Positions 1 to 5,096 of a stretch of 5,096 nucleotides of DNA are shown one piece after another (the stretch's first letter is position 1; every line of letters begins with the position of its first letter). The notes below the pieces were generated by a model. It saw only the letters and a list, made by a program, of their open reading frames with translations, was not told the origin of the DNA and did no database searches. The position numbers were made by a program, and so were the translations under genes. The stretch comes from Thiotrichales bacterium (GTDB taxonomy: Bacteria > Pseudomonadota > Gammaproteobacteria > Thiomicrospirales > Thiomicrospiraceae), in the NCBI GenBank assembly GCA_027036095.1, contig JALVTA010000177.1:1-5096 (forward strand). Direction: 5' to 3'.

Positions 1-60
1 CCGGATCCGGAAAAAATCCTGCCCACCGCCATTCCCAGACTGGATCACCCGCACCCATGA
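1..60 (+). CDS. rnfB: RnfB C-terminus (partial, 5' end outside window)
   Basis: The last 19 codons of a gene read in frame from base 1 and end at TGA 58-60; the visible tail is rich in Pro and Asp and ends LDHPHP. The tail has no diagnostic motif, so the name rests on position. It lies immediately 5' of rnfC and overlaps its ATG by 4 bases (ATGA), as rnfB does in rnfABCDGE operons. RnfB is the membrane-anchored iron-sulfur subunit that carries electrons within the complex; its cluster-binding domains would all lie upstream of this window. The extreme C-terminus is poorly conserved in the family, so the tail neither supports nor contradicts the assignment. Confidence 0.72.
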   Translation, partial: PDPEKILPTAIPRLDHPHP

Positions 61-1958
61 AGGCGCTCATCAAAGCTTTTTCCCGTGTCTATCCCATGGC
101 CAGGCGCTGGCTCAAGCGCTTTCCGGGAGGAGTGTATCCCGATTACCGAAAGGGGCTGTCTGCCCGCCATCCCTTGCAGAAAGCACCGCTGCCTGATGAG
201 CTGATCCTGCCTCTGCAGCAGCATGTGGGCGCACCGGCCATTCCCACAGTCGAGCCGGGCCAGCGTGTGCGCAAATATGAGCAGATCGCCAAGTCGGCAC
301 CCGGCCTGTCGGTACCGTTGCATGCGCCTACTTCCGGCACCGTCAAGGCGATCGAAAAGCGCCCTCTGCCCCACCCCTCCGGTCTGCCGGACTGGTGCAT
401 CATCATTGAGCCGGACGGTCAGGACGAGGCCGGTGACATGCCCATCGCCATTCAGACGCCCGACTGCCCCGCCAGTCTCAAGGAAATGATCTGGCAGGCG
501 GGCATTGTCGGCATGGGCGGTGCCGGTTTTCCCAGCTGGCGCAAACTACCCGATGAGCACGGCAAGATTCACACCCTGCTGGTCAATGGTGCCGAATGCG
601 AACCCTACATCACCTGTGACGACCTGCTCATGCAGACCCGCCCGCAGGAAATTATTGCTGGCGCAGTCACCACCGCCCAATGCCTCGGGGCAGAACGCAT
701 TATCGTCGGGATTGAAGACAACAAACCGCAGGCCCTGGCGGCCATGCGCAAGGCCGCAGCAGGCACCGGCGTGGACATTCAGGCCGTGCCCACCGTCTAT
801 CCCATGGGTGGGCAGAAACAGCTGACCGAGCAGCTCACCGGCGTAGAGATCCCCGCCAAAGCCCATGCCGTGGACGTGGGCATGGTCATGTTCAACGTGG
901 CCACCCTGGCGGCCATTCATCGCGCCGCCGAACACCATGAACCGCTCATCAGCCGACTGGTCACCGTCTCCGGCGAAGGACTGGCCGAACCCATGAATGT
1001 GGAGGCTCTCATCGGCACGCCCTTCAAAACACTGGTCGAACTGGCCAAACCCAAGAGCGAACTGAACTATCCGCTTATCATGGGCGGGCCAATGATGGGA
1101 CACGAGGTCATGGACCACAAGGTGCCCGTCATCAAGACCACCAACTGCATTCTGGCCAATCCGCCTGAGCCGGTCGAACCGGCCATGCCCTGCATCCGCT
1201 GTGGCGAGTGCATGGACGCCTGCCCGGTCAATCTGCTGCCCCAGCAGATGTACTGGCATGCCCACGCTCATGAATGGGACAAGGTGGAAAAACTGCATCT
1301 GTTCGACTGCATCGAATGCGGCTGCTGCAGTTTTGTCTGCCCCAGCCATATTCCTCTGGTGCAGTACTACCGTCACGCCAAGGGCGAAATCCGCAAGCTG
1401 CGGGAAGAACAGGCTTTTCAGGAACACGCTCGCCGACGCCACGAAGCCCATCTGGCCCGTCTGGAACGGGAAAAAGCCGAGAAGGAGGCCCGCCTGAAAG
1501 CCAAGAAAGAGGCGGTCAGAAAGCAGGCCGCCGCCTCCGGTGAGAAAAAAGCCGCCACACCCAGCGCCCGCCAACGGGCCATTGAGGCGGCACGCAGACG
1601 CGCCCAGCAACAGTCCACCACGCCGGCATCAGCGGACGAAAAACGCAAGGCCGCTATGGAGGCTACGCGCAAGCGTGCCATGACCAAGGCTGGCTCAAAC
1701 GAAACATCGGCAGAAGAAGCCAGCACAGACAAGAAAAAGGCCGCCATGGAGGCGGCAGAACGTCGTGCACAGCAGCTCAAGGCACAGAAAGCGTCCAAAA
1801 CCGGCACCGCCGAAAGCGCGCCAGAAACCGACCCCGCAAAATCAGGAGAGGCCCCGTCCACTGAAGATCGGCGCAAGGCGGCCATGGAGGCGGCCCGCAA
1901 ACGGGCCGCCGCACTGCGTGCCAGAAAAGCCAACTCAACCGAACAGGAGTCCGACTGA
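57..1958 (+). CDS. rnfC: RnfC/RsxC, NADH-binding iron-sulfur subunit of the Rnf complex
   Basis: A 633-residue cytoplasmic, membrane-associated subunit that takes the NAD(H) side of Rnf electron transfer. A glycine-rich nucleotide/flavin motif GIVGMGGAGFP is at residues 149-159, followed by NGAECEPYIT at 177-186, as in the Nqo1-like fold of RnfC. An SLBB-like segment (VTVSGEGLAEPMN) follows near residues 302-314. Two ferredoxin-type [4Fe-4S] motifs follow: C379/C382/C385/C389 and C418/C421/C424/C428, each ending in CP. From about residue 445 to the end the protein is a charged Ala/Lys/Arg/Glu-rich tail, probably helical, with four copies of a K-A-A-M-E-A-A-like unit. E. coli RsxC is longer (about 740 residues), and the difference is mainly in this tail. 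No transmembrane segment is seen. The ATG at 57 overlaps the rnfB stop (ATGA) and has no good Shine-Dalgarno sequence, which suggests translational coupling. The next in-frame ATG (93, residue 13) also lacks one. Confidence 0.96.
   Translation: MKALIKAFSRVYPMARRWLKRFPGGVYPDYRKGLSARHPLQKAPLPDELILPLQQHVGAPAIPTVEPGQRVRKYEQIAKSAPGLSVPLHAPTSGTVKAIEKRPLPHPSGLPDWCIIIEPDGQDEAGDMPIAIQTPDCPASLKEMIWQAGIVGMGGAGFPSWRKLPDEHGKIHTLLVNGAECEPYITCDDLLMQTRPQEIIAGAVTTAQCLGAERIIVGIEDNKPQALAAMRKAAAGTGVDIQAVPTVYPMGGQKQLTEQLTGVEIPAKAHAVDVGMVMFNVATLAAIHRAAEHHEPLISRLVTVSGEGLAEPMNVEALIGTPFKTLVELAKPKSELNYPLIMGGPMMGHEVMDHKVPVIKTTNCILANPPEPVEPAMPCIRCGECMDACPVNLLPQQMYWHAHAHEWDKVEKLHLFDCIECGCCSFVCPSHIPLVQYYRHAKGEIRKLREEQAFQEHARRRHEAHLARLEREKAEKEARLKAKKEAVRKQAAASGEKKAATPSARQRAIEAARRRAQQQSTTPASADEKRKAAMEATRKRAMTKAGSNETSAEEASTDKKKAAMEAAERRAQQLKAQKASKTGTAESAPETDPAKSGEAPSTEDRRKAAMEAARKRAAALRARKANSTEQESD
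1575..1907 (+). repeat. Degenerate in-frame repeats encoding the RnfC tail
   Basis: Four imperfect copies of a unit encoding roughly R-K-A-A-M-E-A-A-x-x-R-A lie at 1575-1604 (residues 507-516), 1641-1679 (529-541), 1731-1769 (559-571) and 1869-1907 (605-617). They are separated by variable linkers rich in Ser, Thr, Glu and Pro. The core gcc-atg-gag-gcg is nearly identical in the last two copies. E. coli RsxC has comparable tandem units in its tail (DPRKAAVEAAIARAK type), so this is a family trait rather than an unrelated insertion. Copy number probably changes by slippage or recombination; that is inference. Confidence 0.8.
1945..1949 (+). promoter_or_regulatory. Ribosome binding site of rnfD
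   Basis: AGGAG lies 8 bases before the rnfD ATG (1958), inside the last codons of rnfC. It is the clearest Shine-Dalgarno sequence in the window and supports that start. Confidence 0.75.
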
Positions 1959-2995
1959 TGAACCGCTGGCCCATGCACGGTGCCCCCTTCCTGCACGCTG
2001 ACACCTCCGTGGCCAAGGTCATGATGCGGGTGCAGATCGCCTCCATCCTGCCGCTGCTGGTGCATATCTACTACTTCGGCTGGGGGATCGCCGTGCAGTG
2101 GGCGCTGGCCATGCTCACCGGTCTGGTAGTGGAATACGCCATGCTGCACCTGCGCGGTCGTCCCGTAAAGCCCTTTCTGCTGGATGGCAGCGCGGTCATC
2201 ACCGTCACCGGGTTGACCTTCTGCATTCCGCCGGAAAGCCCCTGGTGGCTGATTGTCCTCGGCGTCAGCTTCGCGCTCATTTTCGGCAAACACCTGTATG
2301 GCGGGCTGGGCTTCAATCCCTTCAACCCGGCCATGCTGGGCTACGCCTTCCTGCTGGTGTCCTTTCCCGCCTACATGACCCAGTGGACGCTGCCCTCCGA
2401 GGTAAGCGGGCACACGCTCTCCCTGACCGAATCTCTGCTCAAGATCTTTACTGGCAAACTGCCCGACAGCATCATGGATCAGGTCACCGGCGCCACGCCG
2501 CTGGATCATGTCAAGACGGGGCTTACACAGGGCATCAGCGTGCCGGACACCCTGCACAACGCCAGAGTTATCTGGGATGACATCGCCGGCCATGGCTGGA
2601 TCCAGTGGAATCTGGCCTTCATGCTGGGGGGGCTCTATCTGCTGTGGACCCGCACCATCCGCTGGCAGTATCCGGTGGGCTTTCTGGGCGCGCTGGGTCT
2701 GATGGCCGCCGTTTTCCATGCCATCAATCCTGATCACTACGCGCCTGCCCTGTTCCATCTGCTTTCCGGCGGCACCATGCTGGCGGCCTTTTTCATCATC
2801 ACCGATCCGGTCACCGCCTCTACCACCCCACTGGGTCGTTTCATCTATGCCGCCGGCATCGGCGTACTGGTCTATGTCATTCGCACATGGGGGGGCTATC
2901 CGGACGGCATTGCCTTCGCCGTGCTGCTGATGAACATCCTCGTACCGCTGATTGATCAGTACACCCAACCGCGGGTAAAGGGGTACAGAGCATGA
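1958..2995 (+). CDS. rnfD: RnfD/RsxD, covalently flavinylated membrane subunit
   Basis: A 345-residue integral membrane protein (E. coli RsxD is about 352). It carries FMN bound covalently to a threonine and passes electrons through the membrane part of the Rnf complex. The ApbE-type flavinylation motif D-Q-V-T-G-A-T is at residues 174-180, with Thr180 (codon 2495-2497) the expected FMN attachment residue, followed by PL as in NqrB/RnfD proteins. About nine or ten hydrophobic segments are visible, for example near residues 25-42, 76-95, 97-110, 122-140, 216-230, 238-255, 263-282 and 296-332. The conserved loop GGLGFNPFNPAMLGYAF (115-131) is also present. The start ATG shares one base with the rnfC stop (TGATG) and has AGGAG 8 bases upstream. 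Flavin transfer would need an ApbE enzyme, which is not encoded here. Confidence 0.97.
   Translation: MNRWPMHGAPFLHADTSVAKVMMRVQIASILPLLVHIYYFGWGIAVQWALAMLTGLVVEYAMLHLRGRPVKPFLLDGSAVITVTGLTFCIPPESPWWLIVLGVSFALIFGKHLYGGLGFNPFNPAMLGYAFLLVSFPAYMTQWTLPSEVSGHTLSLTESLLKIFTGKLPDSIMDQVTGATPLDHVKTGLTQGISVPDTLHNARVIWDDIAGHGWIQWNLAFMLGGLYLLWTRTIRWQYPVGFLGALGLMAAVFHAINPDHYAPALFHLLSGGTMLAAFFIITDPVTASTTPLGRFIYAAGIGVLVYVIRTWGGYPDGIAFAVLLMNILVPLIDQYTQPRVKGYRA
2978..2983 (+). promoter_or_regulatory. Ribosome binding site of rnfG
   Basis: AAGGGG within the 3' end of rnfD is 8 bases before the rnfG ATG (2992). It is a moderate Shine-Dalgarno match and supports the ATG that overlaps the rnfD stop (ATGA). Confidence 0.55.
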
Positions 2996-3612
2996 ACCGG
3001 GAACTGCTGCAACATCTCATTCAGTCAAGTGGCAGAATGGCGCTGTTCATCGGGGTGGCAGTCGCCATTCTGGTGGGCGTGCGCCAGTGGGTGGAGCCGA
3101 AAATCGAAGCCGCACAGCAAGCGGAACTGCTGTCCAACCTGACCGAACTGCTGCCGCCCGACAGCTATGACAACGACCTGCTTCATGACACCACCACCAT
3201 CACGGCGCCGGATCTTCTGGGTACGGACAAACCCGTGACCCTTTACCGCGCCCGCAGACAGGGAAAACCCGTGGCTGTGCTGTTTGAAACCATTGCCCCC
3301 GACGGTTACAGCGGCCCCATCCGCCTGTTGATTGGCATCCGTGCCGATGGCCATCTGCTGGGCGTGCGTGTGCTGGAACACCGTGAAACCCCCGGGCTGG
3401 GCGATAAAATAGAAAGGTCCAAAAGCGACTGGGTGGACAGCTTTACCGGCAGACACCTGACCGCCGCCAATGAAAGTCAGTGGGCCGTCAAAAAGGATGG
3501 CGGCATCTTCGACCAGTTTACCGGCGCCACCATCACTCCAAGGGCGGTGGTCAAGGCGGTGAAAAAGGCATTGGTCTTCTTCAATCGGAATCGGGACCGA
3601 CTATGGAACTGA
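2992..3612 (+). CDS. rnfG: RnfG/RsxG, periplasmic FMN-binding subunit
   Basis: A 206-residue protein, the same length as E. coli RsxG. One N-terminal membrane anchor (about residues 16-33, MALFIGVAVAILVGV and following) precedes a soluble domain expected in the periplasm. The FMN-binding domain spans roughly residues 95-195 and includes PDGYSGPI (103-110), LEHRETPGLGDKI (128-140) and the flavinylation motif D-Q-F-T-G-A-T (174-180). Thr180 (codon 3529-3531) is the predicted covalent FMN site. The motif is followed by ITPRAVVKAVKKAL, the usual terminal helix of the family. The ATG overlaps the rnfD stop by 4 bases, and the 3' end overlaps rnfE by 10 bases. The protein is complete with no sign of disruption. 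Confidence 0.97.
   Translation: MNRELLQHLIQSSGRMALFIGVAVAILVGVRQWVEPKIEAAQQAELLSNLTELLPPDSYDNDLLHDTTTITAPDLLGTDKPVTLYRARRQGKPVAVLFETIAPDGYSGPIRLLIGIRADGHLLGVRVLEHRETPGLGDKIERSKSDWVDSFTGRHLTAANESQWAVKKDGGIFDQFTGATITPRAVVKAVKKALVFFNRNRDRLWN
3593..3596 (+). promoter_or_regulatory. Weak ribosome binding site of rnfE
   Basis: GGGA lies 6 bases before the ATG at 3603, inside the last codons of rnfG. It is short and weak alone, but it helps choose this start over upstream in-frame codons. Confidence 0.4.
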
Positions 3613-4298
3613 ACCCTTCCCCACTGCAGCAGGCTCGGGAGATTTTCTACGACGGGCTGTGGCACAACAACCAGGCACTGGTGGCCCTGCTCGGCCTGTG
3701 TCCCATGCTGGCGGTCACCAACAATGCCATCAATGGGCTGGGACTGGGCGTGGCCACCCTCATCGTGCTGGTGGTCTCCAATGTGCTGGTCTCCCTCATT
3801 CGCGATTATGTACCGCGGGAAGTGCGCATTCCCATCTTCATCGGCATTATTGCCACGGCTGTGACCATTATCGACATGCTGATGGCCGCCTATGTGCATG
3901 AACTGCACAAGCTGCTGGGCATCTTCGTGCCGCTCATCGTCACCAACTGTGTCATTCTCGGACGTGCCGAAGCCTTTGCTTCCAAAAACCCCGTCTGGGC
4001 CTCGGCGCTGGACGGACTGGCCATGGGGCTGGGCTTTCTGATTGTGCTGGTGGTGTTGGGTGGCCTGCGGGAATTGCTGGCACAGGGCACCCTGTTCGAT
4101 CAGGCCTTCCTCATGTTCGGTCAACAGGCCAGGGACTGGACGCTGCACCTGTTTGACGGCGGCATCCTGCTGGCTGCCCTGCCGCCGGGCGCCTTCATCG
4201 GCCTCGGCCTTCTGGTGGCTGGCAAGAACTGGCTGGAACTGCGCCGTCAGTCCAGACTCCAACGCATTCCCGTCGAGACCGCCCATGAACCAGCATAA
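3603..4298 (+). CDS. rnfE: RnfE/RsxE, membrane subunit of the Rnf complex
   Basis: A 231-residue polytopic membrane protein, equal in length to E. coli RsxE. RnfE and its paralogue RnfA form a pseudo-symmetric pair that, by analogy with NqrD/NqrE, holds a [2Fe-2S] cluster in the membrane. The expected cysteines are visible: C33 in LLGLCPMLAVT and C116 in PLIVTNCVILGRAEAF. The signature ALPPGAFIGLGL is at residues 192-203. Six hydrophobic segments can be counted. The reading frame is open upstream to 3480, but the ATG at 3603 is preferred because it gives the family length and an N-terminus (EIFYDGLWHNNQALVALLG) like known RnfE, with GGGA 6 bases before it. It overlaps rnfG by 10 bases and nth by 14. 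Its TAA stop (4296-4298) lies inside the proposed target duplication of the inserted element, so the insertion left the protein intact. Confidence 0.97.
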   Translation: MELNPSPLQQAREIFYDGLWHNNQALVALLGLCPMLAVTNNAINGLGLGVATLIVLVVSNVLVSLIRDYVPREVRIPIFIGIIATAVTIIDMLMAAYVHELHKLLGIFVPLIVTNCVILGRAEAFASKNPVWASALDGLAMGLGFLIVLVVLGGLRELLAQGTLFDQAFLMFGQQARDWTLHLFDGGILLAALPPGAFIGLGLLVAGKNWLELRRQSRLQRIPVETAHEPA

Positions 4299-5096
4299 GG
4301 GAACATCCGAAAACCGTCGTGAGCCCGTCGAGCGCAAGGCGCACGGCGCGCAGCGACCGAGACATATCAAGAAGATAGGCGAGGAAGCGAGCACCGCGCA
4401 ACGCAGCGATCGGCGGGCGCAACAGGTTGTCGGACGTTCCCGTAAGCAGGAACAGTTCTTTGACCGTCTGGCCGAATGCATCCCCAACCCGACCACGGAA
4501 CTGAACCATTCCAGCCCGTTCGAGCTGCTGATTGCCGTCATTCTTTCGGCCCAGGCGACAGACAAGGGGGTCAACAAAACGACGGAAAAACTGTTCAAGG
4601 TGGCCAATACGCCGGAAAAGATACTGGCGCTGGGTGAAGAAGGCCTGAAGGAATACATCAAGACCATCGGCCTCTACAACAGCAAGGCCAGGAACATCAT
4701 CGAAACCTGCCGCATTCTGGTGGAGCAATACAACGGCAACATTCCCCGCACTCGCAAGGAGCTGGAAGCACTGCCGGGTGTAGGGCGCAAGACGGCCAAT
4801 GTGATTCTCAATACTGCCTTTGGTGAGCCGGTCATTGCGGTGGACACCCACATCTTTCGGGTGGCCAACCGCACCCGTCTGGCACCGGGCAAGACCGTAC
4901 GTGAAGTGGAAGACCGGCTGATGAAGGTCACGCCCAAACGTCACCTGAAAGACGCCCATCACCTGCTGATTCTGCACGGGCGCTACACCTGCACCGCCCG
5001 CAAACCCAAATGCGGACAGTGCTGCATCTACGATCTGTGCGAATGGCCGGAACGCTCCAAGTATTTCAATGCCACCCAGCCCGCTGAGACCAAAAA
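4285..5096 (+). CDS. nth: Endonuclease III with an in-frame 49-residue N-terminal insertion (3' end outside window)
   Basis: A base-excision DNA repair enzyme: a glycosylase/AP lyase that removes oxidised pyrimidines. The frame is open from ATG 4285 to the window edge (270 codons, no stop seen). Key features are the helix-hairpin-helix LPGVGRKTA with catalytic Lys169, Asp187 in VDTHIFR, and the [4Fe-4S] loop C236-x6-C243-x2-C246-x5-C252. Each is exactly 49 positions beyond its E. coli equivalent (K120, D138, C187/194/197/203), so the enzyme aligns without other gaps. Residues 6-54 come from the inserted element plus the duplicated target. They are basic and hydrophilic with no domain resemblance. 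Residues 1-5 (MNQHK) and 55 onward (QEQFFDRL) together match the normal N-terminus in length. No ATG, GTG or TTG in frame lies between 4288 and the core domain, so translation probably runs through the insert. The start overlaps rnfE by 14 bases with only a weak GAGA-like ribosome site. At least 10 residues extend past the usual E. coli C-terminus. Confidence 0.94.
   Translation, partial: MNQHKGTSENRREPVERKAHGAQRPRHIKKIGEEASTAQRSDRRAQQVVGRSRKQEQFFDRLAECIPNPTTELNHSSPFELLIAVILSAQATDKGVNKTTEKLFKVANTPEKILALGEEGLKEYIKTIGLYNSKARNIIETCRILVEQYNGNIPRTRKELEALPGVGRKTANVILNTAFGEPVIAVDTHIFRVANRTRLAPGKTVREVEDRLMKVTPKRHLKDAHHLLILHGRYTCTARKPKCGQCCIYDLCEWPERSKYFNATQPAETK
4294..4299 (+). repeat. Left copy of probable target-site duplication
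   Basis: CATAAG directly abuts the left inverted repeat. It contains the rnfE stop TAA (4296-4298) and codons 4-5 of nth (CAT AAG). It matches the right copy at 5 of 6 bases, the last four exactly. Confidence 0.6.
4299..4315 (+). repeat. Left terminal inverted repeat of the element
   Basis: GGGAACATCCGAAAACC pairs with the reverse complement of 4425-4441 at 15 of 17 positions; the mismatches are at 4305 and 4311. The first G (4299) may belong to the flanking duplication rather than the element. Confidence 0.85.
4349..4361 (+). repeat. Internal direct repeat of the element, copy 1
   Basis: CGCAGCGACCGAG resembles CGCAGCGATCGGC at 4402-4414, 53 bases downstream in the same orientation, with the first 8 bases identical. 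The upstream context (GAGCGCAAGGCGCAC versus GAGGAAGCGAGCACC) is also similar, which suggests the interior arose from a degenerate duplication of about 53 bp. Confidence 0.5.
4402..4414 (+). repeat. Internal direct repeat of the element, copy 2
   Basis: CGCAGCGATCGGC is the second copy of the internal repeat at 4349-4361. It differs mainly by a C-to-T change and its last bases. Confidence 0.5.
4425..4441 (-). repeat. Right terminal inverted repeat of the element
   Basis: GGTTGTCGGACGTTCCC is the inverted partner of 4299-4315 (reverse complement GGGAACGTCCGACAACC). The two are separated by 109 bases, far too long a loop for an intrinsic terminator, which favours transposon-type ends. Confidence 0.85.
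4441..4446 (+). repeat. Right copy of probable target-site duplication
   Basis: CGTAAG directly abuts the right inverted repeat and differs from the left copy only at its second base. If a single copy was ancestral, the interval 4300-4446 (147 bp) is the net gain. Confidence 0.6.

Larger units (their letters stand above)
4300..4440. mobile_element. MITE-like palindromic-ended element inserted in frame in nth
   Basis: A 141-bp segment begins GGAACATCCGAAAACC and ends GGTTGTCGGACGTTCC. These ends are inverted repeats matching at 14 of 16 positions (15 of 17 if the adjoining G/C at 4299 and 4441 is counted). The flanks CATAAG (4294-4299) and CGTAAG (4441-4446) look like a target duplication with one mismatch; alternatively the exact duplication is TAAG. 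The interior is poor in T on the + strand and rich in GCGC/GAGC words, unlike the surrounding coding sequence. It is too short for a transposase, so any movement would depend on one encoded elsewhere. In the + direction only the nth frame is free of stops. The opposite strand is also open in the register that pairs codon-for-codon with nth. Precise removal of 147 bp gives a normal-length Nth. The family cannot be named from sequence alone. Confidence 0.8.

Noticed and set aside
546..1610. - strand open frame (354 codons) inside rnfC
   Set aside because: It lies antisense to the conserved NADH-binding and iron-sulfur regions of RnfC, and its Gly/His-rich translation has no recognisable motif.
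1418..2968. Long open frame on the - strand (516 codons) opposite rnfC and rnfD
   Set aside because: It is antisense to two well-supported rnf genes. Its translation is low-complexity and Ala/Arg- or Gln/Gly/His-rich, typical of the mirror of GC-rich coding sequence, with no recognisable domain.
3480..3602. Upstream extension of rnfE by 41 codons
   Set aside because: It would overlap the conserved FMN motif region of rnfG. The added residues do not resemble RnfE, and the ATG at 3603 gives the exact family length.
4299..4441. Inverted repeat as an intrinsic terminator between rnfE and nth
   Set aside because: The arms are separated by about 109 bases, there is no T-tract after the right arm, and nth coding sequence runs straight through it.
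4288..4450. nth as a pseudogene disrupted by the insertion
   Set aside because: The insertion is a net 49 codons with no stop, and all downstream catalytic and cluster-binding residues are intact and in frame, so the gene appears functional as far as the window shows.
3477..4667. Long - strand open frame (396 codons) opposite rnfG, rnfE and nth
   Set aside because: It crosses three + strand genes and the element, and its composition is mirror-like. Only the part over the element is curious, and that is covered as a property of the element.
1..5096. New defence system, CRISPR array, tRNA or phage genes
   Set aside because: Every stretch is accounted for by tightly packed rnf genes, nth and the small element. 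No regularly spaced repeats, tRNA-like arms or foreign genes were seen.

Overview
The window is a dense, GC-rich (roughly 60%, by eye) bacterial operon segment, all on the + strand. It carries the 3' part of an rnf (rsx) electron-transport operon followed directly by nth (endonuclease III). Subunit lengths, the gene order B-C-D-G-E-nth and near-gapless similarity to the Escherichia coli proteins (compared from memory) point to a gammaproteobacterium. The genus cannot be named from this sequence.

Layout: 1-60 is the last 19 codons of rnfB. rnfC (57-1958) is the peripheral NADH/FMN/iron-sulfur subunit with an Ala/Lys/Arg-rich repetitive tail. rnfD (1958-2995) and rnfG (2992-3612) are the two covalently flavinylated subunits. 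rnfE (3603-4298) is a membrane subunit that shares a [2Fe-2S] centre with RnfA. nth begins at 4285 and is still open at the window edge (5096). Neighbouring genes overlap by 1 to 14 bases, so translational coupling is likely. No gap is large enough for an internal promoter or terminator. rnfA and most of rnfB must lie upstream. Together the Rnf proteins form the membrane complex that couples NAD(H)/ferredoxin-type electron transfer to ion movement. In E. coli the equivalent Rsx complex helps keep SoxR reduced.

The notable part is 4294-4446. A small element of about 141 bp with near-perfect 16-17 bp terminal inverted repeats sits in the rnfE/nth overlap. It is flanked by a probable short target duplication (CATAAG / CGTAAG). 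The duplication contains the rnfE stop codon, so rnfE is intact. The net gain in nth is exactly 147 bp (49 codons) with no stop, so nth stays in frame. Conceptually deleting those 147 bp gives an Nth N-terminus that matches E. coli Nth in length, residue for residue. The element looks like a non-autonomous MITE-like palindromic element that has become coding sequence, adding a basic, hydrophilic 49-residue segment after residue 5 of the DNA repair enzyme.
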